From: Hamadaea sp.
Lineage (GTDB): Bacteria; Actinomycetota; Actinomycetes; Mycobacteriales; Micromonosporaceae
Assembly (NCBI RefSeq): GCF_013362815.1
Contig: NZ_JABFVK010000001.1
Location: 124,001-188,000, forward strand
Length of the DNA stretch: 64,000 nucleotides
Direction: 5' to 3'
Positions 24,791 to 35,858 of this stretch are shown one piece after another. A program made the translations under genes and the position numbers. The notes under the pieces were generated by a model. That model saw nothing but the letters and a program-made list of their open reading frames with translations, made no database searches and had not been told where the DNA came from. Numbering within the stretch: the first letter of the stretch is position 1; every line of letters begins with the position of its first letter.

Positions 24791-26162
24791 TGAGGGCGGC
24801 CCGGCCCGCGCTGTACGCCGTCACGACGTCTCGCACCGGAGCCAGCACATAGGACTCCGCGACCCGGGCGTACTCGGCCTTCGTCCGGCGGTCCTTTTCC
24901 TCCTGCGCCTTGCGCCCGAGCCCCGGAACCACCGCGCCGACTGCACGCCGCCAGCCGCCGCCCTTGTCGAAGGCGTTGACCCGTTCCGAGGCGCGTTCCA
25001 AGGCGGCGGGCAACTCGGCGGCCCGCAGGGTCGCGGCCTCCGTGATCGCCTCGAACCAGACCTTCGGCAACCCGTACGCGGCGTGCTGCGCGTACTGCTC
25101 GGCCGCCTCGACGAGCCGATCGCGGGAACCGCCCGCCCGATGGAGGCCGTCGGCCAGCACGGACGGGCTGACGACCGGGGCGGCTCCGGCGAAGAGCTCG
25201 CCGAGATCGTCGAGGACGACCGCCAGGTCGACCTCGAGCCGCTCCAGCACCGCCCGCCGACCGGCGACCGCCGGTTCGAGCAGCTCCCGGAGTTGCCGGA
25301 TGCCCGCGAAACCGGGAATCCCGGCCCCGGTCGCCGCAAGCGGCGTCTTGGCCGGATCGGGCTTGCGGAAGGTGGACCTCGGCCGGGCCGGCGGCCCGGG
25401 TACTTCATCGGTCGCGGAGGTGGCGACGAGCGGAACGTCGGTCAGGCCGCCCTCGTCGAGCAGCCGCCGCAGATCCGCCGCGACCTGCGGCAGGTTCGCC
25501 GGGAGCAGCCGGTCGGTCTGGTTCAGCGCCACCACGAAGCCGCCCCGGCTGGTGGCGAGCCGGCGCAGGTACCCGTCGTGGACCACGAGATCGGAGTACT
25601 TCTGCGGGTCGGTCACCCAGACGACGACGTCGACCAGTTCCAGCAGCCGGTCCACTTCGGCCCGGTGGGCGGGCTGGATGGAGTCGACGTCGGGCAGGTC
25701 GAGTAGCACCATCCCACGCAGGCCCACTTCGTCGTCGCCGTCCAGCGCCGACTCCCGCGTGAAACGCCGCCGGGGCTGCACTCCGAGCCAGTCGAGCAGG
25801 GCCTCGCCGCCGTCGCGATCGCCCCAGACACAGGCGTACGCCTCCGCAGTGGTCGGCCGCAGCACCCCGACCGGCGACCGGTCCAGGGAGGTGAAGGCGT
25901 TGAACATGCTGGACTTGCCGCTGCCCGTCGTGCCGGCCAACGCCACCGTCGTATGCGAGAGAGACAGCTCCAGCCGGGCCGACGCGCGGGCCGCCGCTGC
26001 CCGGGCGGCAGCCAGCCGCTCGCCGGGCAGGTAGGGACCGGCCGCGTCGAGGACGGCTCGGAGGGTGTCGACCTTGGCGTGCACCGACGACGGAGTCGGT
26101 GCGTCGGCCCGTTGGGCGCCCCCCGCGCGATCCGGCATCAGCCGGGCGGTCTTCCTGCTCAT
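24780..26162 (-). CDS. Dynamin/YfjP-like GTPase
   Basis: A 460-aa GTP-binding protein. G1 is AGTTGSGKSSMFNAF (near residue 77), G2 region VLRPTTAEAYACVWG, G3 LLDLPDVDS, G4 VALNQTDRL and G5 ATSATDE. The C-terminal half is helical with a basic, weakly hydrophobic segment (GWRRAVGAVVPGLGRKAQEEKDRR) that could touch membrane. Its start overlaps the stop of the preceding GTPase gene in an ATGA junction. Paired genes of this sort occur next to each other in many actinobacteria and are thought to act as a heteromeric membrane-remodelling or stress pair; this is inference. Confidence 0.82.
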   Translation of the reverse strand: MSRKTARLMPDRAGGAQRADAPTPSSVHAKVDTLRAVLDAAGPYLPGERLAAARAAAARASARLELSLSHTTVALAGTTGSGKSSMFNAFTSLDRSPVGVLRPTTAEAYACVWGDRDGGEALLDWLGVQPRRRFTRESALDGDDEVGLRGMVLLDLPDVDSIQPAHRAEVDRLLELVDVVVWVTDPQKYSDLVVHDGYLRRLATSRGGFVVALNQTDRLLPANLPQVAADLRRLLDEGGLTDVPLVATSATDEVPGPPARPRSTFRKPDPAKTPLAATGAGIPGFAGIRQLRELLEPAVAGRRAVLERLEVDLAVVLDDLGELFAGAAPVVSPSVLADGLHRAGGSRDRLVEAAEQYAQHAAYGLPKVWFEAITEAATLRAAELPAALERASERVNAFDKGGGWRRAVGAVVPGLGRKAQEEKDRRTKAEYARVAESYVLAPVRDVVTAYSAGRAALMDL

Positions 26163-27040
26163 AGTGTGACAGTCTCCCCGACGTCTGAACCCTGCGGAAC
26201 GTCAGCCGCGGGCCGTTCCGGTCGCCCGTTCGGCTGACCGTTAGACGTCGAGGATTGGACCACACCTTCGGGGCCCGCAACGGCGGGGTCGCCCGCCGGC
26301 GAGGTGGGCGCGGCGGTTTCCGCCTCAGGTTCCGCCTGTGCCTGCGCCTCCACCGTCGCGGACTGGCCGCTGGTGTCCGGTTGGCGGCTTGTTTCGGGCG
26401 CGGATTGCCCGGCGGTTTGCGGGCCGGATTGCCCGGCGGTTTGCGGGCCGGGTTGCCCGGCCACGACCGCGGCCAGCCAGCCGCGCAGCGGCGCGACCAA
26501 GTCGTCGGGCAGCATCCCCTGCCGGTCGAGCCGGGTCTCCGGGATCAGGAACAGCGGCGGCTCGGGCGGCCCGAGCAGCTCCCGCATATGGTCGACGATG
26601 TCGTACGCGAAACCGGCGGGCACCCGGTCGAGGATGATCCCGAGCGCGATCTGCCGCTCCCGGGCGGCTCGCAGCCGAGCCCAGGCGGCGGCGTCGGCAT
26701 ACCGGGACGCGGTGGTGACGAAGAGCCAGAGGTCGGCCGCGGCGAGCACGCGATCCGCGGCGGCCCGGTCGACCTCGCCGACCGAGTCGGTGTCCGGCGC
26801 GTCGACGAGGGCGATCCCTTCGGGCATCACCGGAGCGCAGATGGGACGCAGGCCGTGGCGGCCGACCGTCGCCCAGTCGCGGGGATTGCAGACCAGCACC
26901 GGCTGGCGGGTGGTCGGGCGAAGCACCCCGGCTGCGCTGACGGGCGCCCTGACCAGGCTGTTGAGCAGCGTCGACTTCCCCGCGCCGGTGGGTCCGCCGA
27001 CCACCGCGAGCAGGGGAGCCTGGGCCGCGCCATAAGTCAC
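26159..27040 (-). CDS. Partner GTPase, lacking the usual N-terminal helices
   Basis: The reading frame starts right before the G1 loop (LLAVVGGPTGAGKSTLLNSL); VLRPTTRQPVLV, LVDAPDTDS and ILDRVP follow as G2-G4. After the GTPase core comes a Pro/Gln/Ser-rich low-complexity tail of about 100 residues with QTAGQS repeats. Relatives normally have a helical region of over 100 residues before G1; here the upstream 150 bp are the dnaK promoter, so the N-terminus appears lost. GTG 27040 is the most likely start; an upstream in-frame extension to 27196 would cover two HspR operators. Stop overlaps the next gene by four bases. Confidence 0.68.
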   Translation of the reverse strand: MTYGAAQAPLLAVVGGPTGAGKSTLLNSLVRAPVSAAGVLRPTTRQPVLVCNPRDWATVGRHGLRPICAPVMPEGIALVDAPDTDSVGEVDRAAADRVLAAADLWLFVTTASRYADAAAWARLRAARERQIALGIILDRVPAGFAYDIVDHMRELLGPPEPPLFLIPETRLDRQGMLPDDLVAPLRGWLAAVVAGQPGPQTAGQSGPQTAGQSAPETSRQPDTSGQSATVEAQAQAEPEAETAAPTSPAGDPAVAGPEGVVQSSTSNGQPNGRPERPAADVPQGSDVGETVTL

Positions 27041-27075
27041 GCAGACCAGACTAGACTGCCGTACGCCGATGTGAC

Positions 27076-27094
27076 TTGACTGTGAAAGACTCAA
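27076..27094 (+). promoter_or_regulatory. HspR operator (HAIR) 1 at dnaK
   Basis: TTGACT-N7-ACTCAA, one mismatch from the HAIR consensus CTTGAGT-N7-ACTCAAG. It is located between the divergent GTPase gene and dnaK, upstream of the putative -35 box. HspR with DnaK as co-repressor binds such sites in actinobacteria. Confidence 0.85.
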
Positions 27095-27102
27095 CCCTCG
27101 GC

Positions 27103-27130
27103 TTGACGATGAGCGCACGTGTGTCAGTAT
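27103..27130 (+). promoter_or_regulatory. dnaK promoter
   Basis: TTGACG (27103-27108) and CAGTAT (27125-27130) are separated by 16 bp, an acceptable vegetative promoter. The -10 box touches the second HAIR site, so bound HspR would block RNA polymerase. Confidence 0.65.
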
Positions 27131-27148
27131 TGAGTCCGGTTCACTCAA
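27130..27148 (+). promoter_or_regulatory. HspR operator (HAIR) 2 at dnaK
   Basis: TTGAGT-N7-ACTCAA, an exact match to the HAIR core. It lies immediately downstream of the -10 box and 42 bp before the dnaK start codon. Confidence 0.95.
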
Positions 27149-27189
27149 CTTAGGCTCAAGTACCTGCTCGATACTTGGAGGATTACGAC

Positions 27190-29033
<1,844 letters not shown>

Positions 29034-29037
<4 letters not shown>

Positions 29038-29942
29038 CCGAGCGCAACGGCGGCACCCCGGCGGAGCAGTCCGCCGGGACCGCCGAACGCATCGTGATCC
29101 GGGACAAGCGGAAGATCACTCCGATGGGAGACGCGGCCGGGAAGGGCAAGCCCGCGTCGCAGAAGGACGGAGCGACCATGCCTACGCCTGAAGACTCGGT
29201 GGTCGAGGCCACCGAGCCGACGGAGACCCCGGCCGAGTCCGCCGACGTCGCCGCCACGGCGGAGTCCGACGCCTCGGCGACTTCGGAAGCCGCCGCCACG
29301 GACGGCGCGCCCGATGCTTCCTCGGAAGCGTCGGACGCGCCTGACGCCGGCGAGTCTTCTGAGGAGGCCGACGAACCCTCGGCCGAGTCCGCGGAAGCTG
29401 GGGAGAACTCCCCGGAGGCCGTGACGGAGCCGGCCCCCGAGGCTGCTCCGGAGACTTCGGCGGCCGGGAAGACGGCGACCGAGGATGAGGACGGTTCGGG
29501 AGCGCTCGGCGCGGAACTCGAGATGCTGCGCAAGCAGCTCGACGAGGCCCAGGTCGACATCAAGCGGGTGGCCGCGGAGTACAAGAACTACCGCGACCGG
29601 GTGAAGCGGGACCAGGCCGCCGCGGCGGAGATGGCCGTGGCCGGGGTGCTCGCGGCCCTGCTCCCCGTGCTCGACGACCTCGACCGCGCGCGTGACCACG
29701 GCGACCTCACCGGGCCGTTCGGCTCGGTCGCCGAGCAGCTGCTCACGGTCGTCGGCAAGTTCGGCCTGACCGCGTTCGGGGCCAAGGGCGACGCGTTCGA
29801 CCCGAAGCTGCACGAAGCGGTCGCGCACCTGCCGTCGCCGGACGTGACCGAGGAGACCTGCATCGACGTCATGCGCCGCGGCTATCTGCTGGGCGACCGG
29901 CTGCTGCGACCGGCGATGGTCGCGGTCGCCGCACCGGAGTAA
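29034..29942 (+). CDS. grpE: Nucleotide exchange factor GrpE, with a long acidic N-terminus
   Basis: Releases ADP from DnaK. The conserved part starts near residue 160: a long coiled coil ([30 protein letters not shown]), then the four-helix/beta-wing domain ([41 protein letters not shown]). Residues 45-155 are almost entirely Ala, Glu, Ser, Pro, Asp and Thr, a disordered acidic extension making the protein 302 aa instead of about 200. GTG 29034 overlaps the dnaK stop, so translation is coupled; a later ATG before the acidic run (MPTPEDSV) is possible. Confidence 0.95.
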
Positions 29943-29962
29943 GAACCGAACACGGGGATCAC

Positions 29963-29994
29963 GCGGGTCCCGTCCGGCGACGGCGGGACCCGCG
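29963..29994 (+). terminator. GC-rich hairpin between grpE and dnaJ
   Basis: CGCGGGTCCCG pairs with CGGGACCCGCG, extended by two more pairs near the loop, beginning about 20 bp after the grpE stop. There is no T-run. It may trim expression of dnaJ-hspR relative to dnaK-grpE. Confidence 0.5.
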
Positions 29995-30030
29995 CACATC
30001 AGTCGGGGTGAGAAGGGAGGACGGGCACCG

Positions 30031-31212
30031 GTGACCTCGAAGGACTGGCTGGAGAAGGACTTCTACGCCGTGCTCGGAGTGGCGAAGAACGCCACCGCCG
30101 ACGAGATCAAGCGCGCGTACCGAAGGCTGGCCCGCGAGCTCCACCCGGACCACAACCCCGGCAACCCGGAGGCCGAGGAGCGCTTCAAGAGCGTTTCCGA
30201 GGCGTACGCCGTGCTGTCCGACGACAAGCAGCGCCGTGAGTACGACGAGATGCGGTCGCTCTTCGAGGCGGGCGCGTTCCGCCGGGGTGCCCGGACGGGC
30301 GGCTACACCGCTCCCGGCGGCTTCGAAGACATGTTCGGCGGAGACAACCGCTTCGGCGGCGCGGGCTTCTCCGACCTGTTCAGCACGATCTTCTCCGGCG
30401 GCAACGCGCCCGGCGCGACCCGCCGAGGGCCCGCCCGCGGACGGGACGTCGAGACCGACGTGATCCTGGAGTTCCGTGAGGCGGTCAAGGGCACGACCAA
30501 GCCCGTCACCGTACGCTCGCCGGGCGTCTGCGACGTGTGCCACGGCAACGGTGCCCGGCCGGGCACCCTGCCCCGGACCTGCCCGATCTGCCAGGGCAGC
30601 GGTTTCGTGCCCCGAGCACAGGGCGCGTTCAGCTTCTCCGAGCCCTGCCGGGAATGCCAGGGCGTCGGCACGGTCGTCGACGAGAAGTGCGCCGAGTGCC
30701 ACGGCACCGGCGGCGTCACCAAGACGCGTACGCTCAACGTCCGCATCCCGGCCGGGGTGGCCGACGGCCAGCGCATCCGGTTGGCCGGACGCGGAGAACC
30801 CGGCGAACGCGGCGGCTCGGCCGGCGACCTGTACGTGCTGGCGCGCGTACGCCCGGATGCGATCTTCGGCCGGTCCGGTGACGACCTGACCCTGACGGTG
30901 CCGATCGGTTACTGGGAGGCGGCGTTCGGCGTCGACCTCCGGGTGCCCACCCTCGACGGTCCGGTGACCCTCCGGGTTCCGGCCGGTACGCCCAGCGGTC
31001 GCACGCTGCGCGTACGGGGCAAGGGGGTGGCCCGCAAGGACGGCCGGACCGGTGACCTGCTGGTGACGGTCGAGATCGAGGTCCCGAAGGACCTCACCGC
31101 CGACGCCCGGGCGGCGTTGGAGAACTACGCGCATTTCGCGCCGCGTCCGTCCCGCCAGCACCTGGACGTGCACCTGCGGGAGCCGAGCGAGGGAGAGGTC
31201 CACTATGGATAA
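30031..31212 (+). CDS. dnaJ: Chaperone DnaJ (Hsp40, class A)
   Basis: Co-chaperone stimulating DnaK ATPase; 393 aa. The J domain (residues 9-75) holds HPD in ARELHPDHNPGN. A Gly/Phe-rich linker follows (GGFEDMFGGDNRFGGAGF). The zinc region has four CxxCxGxG-type repeats: CDVCHGNG, CPICQGSG, CRECQGVG and CAECHGTG. Client-binding C-terminal domains finish the protein. GTG 30031 is preceded by GGGAGG. This is the DnaJ1-type protein of the HspR operon; the hspR start lies inside its last codons. Confidence 0.97.
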   Translation: MTSKDWLEKDFYAVLGVAKNATADEIKRAYRRLARELHPDHNPGNPEAEERFKSVSEAYAVLSDDKQRREYDEMRSLFEAGAFRRGARTGGYTAPGGFEDMFGGDNRFGGAGFSDLFSTIFSGGNAPGATRRGPARGRDVETDVILEFREAVKGTTKPVTVRSPGVCDVCHGNGARPGTLPRTCPICQGSGFVPRAQGAFSFSEPCRECQGVGTVVDEKCAECHGTGGVTKTRTLNVRIPAGVADGQRIRLAGRGEPGERGGSAGDLYVLARVRPDAIFGRSGDDLTLTVPIGYWEAAFGVDLRVPTLDGPVTLRVPAGTPSGRTLRVRGKGVARKDGRTGDLLVTVEIEVPKDLTADARAALENYAHFAPRPSRQHLDVHLREPSEGEVHYG

Positions 31213-31633
31213 CAGTGGCTGGCGGGAGACCGAGATCCACCTCGACGCCAAGGTCCTCATCATCTCCGTGGCCGCGCAGATGGCCGGGATGCATCCGCAG
31301 ACGCTGCGGCAGTACGACCGCCTCGGTCTCGTGCAGCCGGGCCGGGCCACCGGCGGCGGCCGTCGTTACAGCCTCCGCGACGTGCAGCTGCTCCGCGAGG
31401 TGCAGCGGCTCAGCCAGGACCAGGGCGTCAACCTGGCCGGCATCAAGCGGATCATCGACCTCGAGAACCTGGTGACGCAGCTCCAGGAGCAGGTCGCCGA
31501 GCTGCAGGAAGTCGCACAGGCGGCGATGCAGCGAGTGGCCGAGCTAGAGGCGATGGCACCCTTCCCCCGCCGCGACCTGCTGCCTTCTCCCCGCCAGACA
31601 ACAGCTCTCGTCGTATGGAAGCCCCGCTCTTGA
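31205..31633 (+). CDS. hspR: Heat-shock repressor HspR (MerR family)
   Basis: Autoregulatory repressor of the dnaK operon and clpB, 142 aa. The MerR winged helix has SVAAQMAGMHPQTLRQYDRLGLVQPGR and GRRYSLRDVQLLREVQRLSQDQG; the coiled coil LENLVTQLQEQVAELQEVAQAAM makes the dimer. The C-terminal VVWKPRS resembles the hydrophobic tail of HspR proteins. ATG 31205 overlaps dnaJ by eight bases, with GGGAGAGG just upstream. Targets visible in the window are the HAIR sites at 27076, 27130 and 32359. Loss of free DnaK on heat stress is known to relieve HspR repression. Confidence 0.95.
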   Translation: MDNSGWRETEIHLDAKVLIISVAAQMAGMHPQTLRQYDRLGLVQPGRATGGGRRYSLRDVQLLREVQRLSQDQGVNLAGIKRIIDLENLVTQLQEQVAELQEVAQAAMQRVAELEAMAPFPRRDLLPSPRQTTALVVWKPRS

Positions 31634-31651
31634 GCCCTGTGGGCTTTTATT
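31633..31651 (+). terminator. Intrinsic terminator of the dnaK operon
   Basis: AGCCC-TGT-GGGCT followed by TTTATT, overlapping the hspR stop codon. The stem is short (5 bp), but the T-rich tail is rare in this GC-rich DNA. Confidence 0.7.
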
Positions 31652-31671
31652 CTTGATCTAACGCTGGTGGC

Positions 31672-31765
31672 ACCCGTCATTTGGCTCCTGGCAAGGCGCA
31701 CGACACCGCCGTTGGCCGGGGCCAACAAGGTGGCGAGCAACGCCGCCAGGGGGCAAATGACGGGT
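31672..31765. repeat. Highly structured 94-bp inverted element
   Basis: Outer arms ACCCGTCATTTG (31672-31683) and CAAATGACGGGT (31754-31765) pair perfectly. A 3-nt internal loop leads to CCTGGC/GCCAGG; inside lies a separate GTTGGCC-GG-GGCCAAC hairpin (31711-31726). It ends 3 bp before the stop of the convergent gene. This may be a MITE-like insertion or a structured RNA; no second copy was seen in the window. Confidence 0.75.
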
Positions 31766-31768
31766 GTC

Positions 31769-32197
31769 TCACAACCTCCGGCCGGAGCGGACTAGACCGC
31801 CCTCGCACCAGTCGTGGTACTCGAACAGCTCCTGGCGGGCCATGAGCATCCGCGTGTTGTGGGCCCAGGTCACCATCAGCTCGTCGCCTTCTTCCTCGGC
31901 GACTTCGACGAGCTTGCGCAGCTTCTTGCGCGGGTGCGCCCGGAAGCTCGTGCGGATGCCGTCGGCGGCGTAGATGTAGACGCAGTGCAGGGCGAATCGG
32001 CGGGCTGGGCAGCTCGGGTCCATCGCGAGGTCGAACAGCGGGTCGATGAGCCGGTCGTTGGAGACCAGCAGGTCCCAGTCGGGCGGCAGCGTCTGGAGCG
32101 GGACCGAGTCGGGCGAGTACGCCCACGCGCGCAACTCCGCCGGACGTGGATCGACCGGATTCACGAAACCGCGGAACACCGCCTGTTGGACGCTCAC
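31769..32197 (-). CDS. Conserved hypothetical protein between hspR and clpB
   Basis: A 142-aa soluble protein with no family I can name. Distinct segments are WDLLVSNDRLIDPLFDLAMD, CPARRFALHCVYIYAADGIRTSF, HPRKKLRKLVEVAEEEGDEL and LFEYHDWCEGGLVRS. It is mostly helical with two Cys and several Trp. GTG 32197 follows GGGAG at six bases. It is divergent from clpB, whose promoter carries an HspR site about 160 bp away. Confidence 0.7.
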   Translation of the reverse strand: MSVQQAVFRGFVNPVDPRPAELRAWAYSPDSVPLQTLPPDWDLLVSNDRLIDPLFDLAMDPSCPARRFALHCVYIYAADGIRTSFRAHPRKKLRKLVEVAEEEGDELMVTWAHNTRMLMARQELFEYHDWCEGGLVRSGRRL

Positions 32198-32358
32198 CTT
32201 GTGCTCCCGAGGAAGGGCTTCCTGGCTCAGCCGCGATGCTGCGGCGACACCGTAGCGTGTTCGCTCGATGACTCGGCATTTCCGATGCCAAGCCGTTATA
32301 TGTCAATCCCGCGACGGATCCGTGACGTGGCCGCGACGGGCCGGCTGGCGTCCGGAAG

Positions 32359-32377
32359 TTGAGTCGACTAGACTCAA
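32359..32377 (+). promoter_or_regulatory. HspR operator (HAIR) at clpB
   Basis: TTGAGT-N7-ACTCAA, an exact HAIR core, ending 6 bp before the clpB ATG. There is no room for a ribosome site between them, so the clpB message may be leaderless or nearly so. Confidence 0.95.
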
Positions 32378-32383
32378 CCCACG

Positions 32384-34966
32384 ATGGACACTCAACGCCT
32401 CACCACCAAATCCCGGGAGGTCATCGCTGGTGCGGTGGCCATCGCCGGACAGCGCGGCCACGCCGTCGTCGAAGCGTGGCACCTGCTGCTCGCTCTGCTC
32501 GACACGGGCGGTTCGACCGCCGCGGGGCTCCTGCGCGCGGTGGGCGCGAACCCCGCCGACGTACGCCGAGCAGCCGCCCGCGCGGTCGAGCAGATGCCCA
32601 CGGCTCGCGGCTCCAGCGTCGCCGAGCCGACGCTGTCGCGGGAGTTCCTGAACTCCCTCAACGCGGCCGAACAGATCGCCCGGCCACTCGGCGACGAATA
32701 CGTCTCGACCGAGCATCTGCTGGCCGGGCTGGCTCAGGTCGGCGGAGCCGTCGGCGACCTGCTCAAGCAGCACGGCGCGACGGAGAAGCAGCTGGTCGCC
32801 GCGTTCCCGACGATCCGCGGCGGCGAACGCCGGGTCACCAGTCCCGACCCCGAGCAGCAATACCAGGCGCTCGAGAAGTACGGCATGGATCTGACCGCCC
32901 GCGCTCGCGAGGGCAAGGTCGACCCGGTCATCGGGCGCGATGCCGAAATCAGGCGGGTCATTCAGGTGCTTTCTCGGCGTACGAAGAACAATCCGGTGCT
33001 CATCGGCGAGCCGGGCGTCGGCAAGACCGCCATCGTCGAGGGCCTCGCCCAGCGCATCGTCGCCGGTGACGTCCCCGAGTCGCTCCGCGACAAGCGACTG
33101 GTCAGCCTCGACCTCGGGGCGATGGTCGCCGGCGCGCAGTACCGGGGCCAGTTCGAGGAGCGACTGAAGAGCGTCCTCGACGAGATCACCGGCAGCGACG
33201 GCCAGATCATCACCTTCATCGACGAACTGCACACCGTGGTCGGGGCGGGCAAGGGCGAAGGCTCGATGGACGCCGGCAACATGCTCAAGCCCATGCTCGC
33301 CCGGGGTGAGCTGCGGATGGTTGGCGCGACGACGCTCGACGAGTACCGCGAGCACATCGAGGCCGACCCAGCCCTCGAACGGCGCTTCCAGCCCGTCCTC
33401 GTCGGCGAGCCGTCCATCGAGGACACCATCGGCATCCTGCGGGGCCTCAAGGAGCGCTACGAGGTGCACCACGGCGTACGGATCACCGACGCCGCGCTGG
33501 TCGCCGCCGCTTCGCTCAGCGACCGCTACATCGCCGACCGGTTCCTGCCCGACAAGGCGATCGACCTCGTGGACGAGGCCGCGTCGCGGTTGCGCATGGA
33601 GATCGACTCCCGGCCCGTCGAGGTCGATGTCATGGAGCGAGCGGTACGCCGACTGGAGATCGAGGAGATGGCGCTGGCGAAAGAGAGCGACCCGGCTTCG
33701 GTCGAGCGCCTCGATCGGCTGCGCGCCGAACTCGCCGACAAGCGCGAACAGCTCACCGCGTTGAGCGAGCGGTGGCAGACCGAGAAGTCGCGGATCCAGG
33801 CGATCTCGCAGGCGAAGGAAGAGCTGGAGACGTTGCGCGGTGAGGCCGACCGGGCCGAGCGCGACGCCGACCTCGGGCGTGCCTCCGAACTGCGCTACGG
33901 CCGCATCCCGGACCTGGAGCGCAAGCTGGCCGAGGCCGAGGGCGAACTCGCCGGACTGCAAGACCACGGCGCGATGCTCAAGGAGGAGGTCGGCCCGGAC
34001 GACATCGCCGAGGTCGTCGCCTCCTGGACCGGCATTCCGGCCGGTCGCATGCTCGAAGGCGAGACGGCCAAGCTGCTGCGGATGGAGGAGTCCCTCGGTT
34101 CCCGGGTCATCGGGCAGCCCGAGGCGGTCGCCGCGGTCAGCGACGCCGTACGCCGAGCGCGAGCGGGCATCGCCGATCCGGACCGCCCCACCGGCTCGTT
34201 CCTGTTCCTCGGCCCGACCGGTGTCGGCAAGACCGAGCTGGCCAAGGCGCTTGCCGAGTTCCTGTTCGACGACGAGCGTGCGATGGTCCGCATCGACATG
34301 AGCGAGTACGCCGAGCGCCACTCGGTCGCCCGGCTGGTCGGTGCCCCGCCCGGCTACGTCGGCTACGACGAGGGCGGGCAGCTGACCGAGGCGGTCCGGC
34401 GGCGTCCGTACTCCGTGGTGCTCCTGGACGAGGTGGAGAAGGCGCACCCGGACGTCTTCGACGTGCTGCTGCAGGTGCTGGACGACGGACGGCTCACCGA
34501 CGGCCAAGGGCGTACGGTCGACTTCCGCAACACCATTCTGATCTTGACCTCGAACCTGGGCTCGCACGCCATCGCCGACCCGACGCTGACCGATCAGCAG
34601 CGGCAGGACTCGGTGATGGCGACGGTGCGGGCGCACTTCAAGCCCGAGTTCCTCAACCGGCTCGACGACATCGTGGTCTTCCACGCGCTGAGCCAGGATG
34701 AGCTGTCCGCCATCGTGGAGATCCAGATCGACCGGCTACGCCGCCGGCTCGCCGAACGGCGGCTGACGCTGGAGGTCACGCCGGAGGCGCTGGGCTGGCT
34801 CTCCGGGCACGGCTACGACCCCGTGTACGGCGCTCGCCCGCTCCGGCGGCTGGTGCAGACGGCGATCGGCGACAAGCTCGCCCGGGCGATTCTCGCCGGC
34901 GAGGTCCACGACGGTGACACCGTTCGCGTCGACCGAGAGAACGACGGCCTGATCCTCAAACAATGA
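32384..34966 (+). CDS. clpB: ATP-dependent disaggregase ClpB
   Basis: Hexameric AAA+ chaperone that rescues aggregated proteins with DnaK-DnaJ-GrpE; 860 aa, normal length. Clp N-domain (residues 1-145), first AAA domain (Walker A GEPGVGKT, then [13 protein letters not shown]), coiled-coil middle domain (residues about 400-525, e.g. [19 protein letters not shown]), and second AAA domain (Walker [23 protein letters not shown]). No IGF loop for ClpP is seen. ATG 32384 directly follows the HAIR operator. Lack of a ribosome site at ATG suggests leaderless translation. Confidence 0.98.
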   Translation: MDTQRLTTKSREVIAGAVAIAGQRGHAVVEAWHLLLALLDTGGSTAAGLLRAVGANPADVRRAAARAVEQMPTARGSSVAEPTLSREFLNSLNAAEQIARPLGDEYVSTEHLLAGLAQVGGAVGDLLKQHGATEKQLVAAFPTIRGGERRVTSPDPEQQYQALEKYGMDLTARAREGKVDPVIGRDAEIRRVIQVLSRRTKNNPVLIGEPGVGKTAIVEGLAQRIVAGDVPESLRDKRLVSLDLGAMVAGAQYRGQFEERLKSVLDEITGSDGQIITFIDELHTVVGAGKGEGSMDAGNMLKPMLARGELRMVGATTLDEYREHIEADPALERRFQPVLVGEPSIEDTIGILRGLKERYEVHHGVRITDAALVAAASLSDRYIADRFLPDKAIDLVDEAASRLRMEIDSRPVEVDVMERAVRRLEIEEMALAKESDPASVERLDRLRAELADKREQLTALSERWQTEKSRIQAISQAKEELETLRGEADRAERDADLGRASELRYGRIPDLERKLAEAEGELAGLQDHGAMLKEEVGPDDIAEVVASWTGIPAGRMLEGETAKLLRMEESLGSRVIGQPEAVAAVSDAVRRARAGIADPDRPTGSFLFLGPTGVGKTELAKALAEFLFDDERAMVRIDMSEYAERHSVARLVGAPPGYVGYDEGGQLTEAVRRRPYSVVLLDEVEKAHPDVFDVLLQVLDDGRLTDGQGRTVDFRNTILILTSNLGSHAIADPTLTDQQRQDSVMATVRAHFKPEFLNRLDDIVVFHALSQDELSAIVEIQIDRLRRRLAERRLTLEVTPEALGWLSGHGYDPVYGARPLRRLVQTAIGDKLARAILAGEVHDGDTVRVDRENDGLILKQ

Positions 34967-35045
34967 CGGCTCTCCCTCGAACAGCGGGGTTGTCCTGCTG
35001 AAACAGCCGAGGTAGGGGGCGGTCTAGATCGGATACCTTCCGGTC

Positions 35046-35858
35046 ATGACCGCCCCCGCCGCCATCACCGGTGACTTCGTCCCGGCCGGGCCAGCCCGTG
35101 GCCCCCGCCCGGCCACCGTCACCATCGGAGCCGCCTTCCAGGCCGTGGCGGTGGTGTTGCTGTTGGCGCTGATCGCGCTCGCCTGGATCAGCCGCGCCCA
35201 GTACGACGGGTTCGCCGATGAAGCCGCCCGGCTCGTCTCGGCCCGGCCGGACGAGCTGGCAGCCGAACACACCAGCAATCTGATCATGGCGGTCGTCGTG
35301 AGCGTGCTCGCCGGGGTGCCGGCGTTGTGGTTCGGCAGCACGCTCTGGCCGTTGTTTCGCGGGGCGAACGTCGCCCGCATCCTGGCCGCCGTCGGCGCCT
35401 TCGCCATCCCCGGGCTCGGCATCCTCCTGGTGATCGGAAGCTGCGTCAGCGGAATGTTCCTCGTCTTCTTCCTCGCGAGTGCGCCGTTCGAGGAAGACCC
35501 GAATATGGTCGACGACTATCCGGACGACTTCGGCGACTTCTCCGGTACGCCGTTCCAGGAGAAGCTCTGGGATCTCCAGTCGTCGGCGGCGTTCGACTGG
35601 GCAGGGTTGATGCCCGTGCTCGCGCTGCTGATCGTCGCCGCCCTCACGGTCAGCGCGATCATGTACGTGCTGCCGCCCACCAACCGCTGGTACAACCCCG
35701 CCCGGGCGGTTGCTCGCGGGCGGCCCTACCCCGTGCCGGTCTACTACCCGGTGTACTACCCGTACCCCGGCCCGCCGCCGGTCGCTCCGCCTGTTGCTCC
35801 GCTGCCGGACGCCCAGCTGCCCGTCGAACCGCCCTCGGCGGAACCGCCGACCAGTTGA
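35046..35858 (+). CDS. Membrane protein with Pro-rich tail
   Basis: A 270-aa protein with four likely transmembrane helices (AAFQAVAVVLLLALIALAWI, LIMAVVVSVLAGVPALWF, ILAAVGAFAIPGLGILLVIG with the adjoining MFLVFFLA, and LMPVLALLIVAALTVSAIMY). The 40-residue tail of Pro, Tyr, Val and Ala (PVYYPVYYPYPGPPPVAPPV) is probably cytoplasmic. No family recognised. The stop is the TGA of a TTGATCA at the edge of solo repeat C, so the last residues may have been set by insertion of that repeat. Confidence 0.68.
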   Translation: MTAPAAITGDFVPAGPARGPRPATVTIGAAFQAVAVVLLLALIALAWISRAQYDGFADEAARLVSARPDELAAEHTSNLIMAVVVSVLAGVPALWFGSTLWPLFRGANVARILAAVGAFAIPGLGILLVIGSCVSGMFLVFFLASAPFEEDPNMVDDYPDDFGDFSGTPFQEKLWDLQSSAAFDWAGLMPVLALLIVAALTVSAIMYVLPPTNRWYNPARAVARGRPYPVPVYYPVYYPYPGPPPVAPPVAPLPDAQLPVEPPSAEPPTS

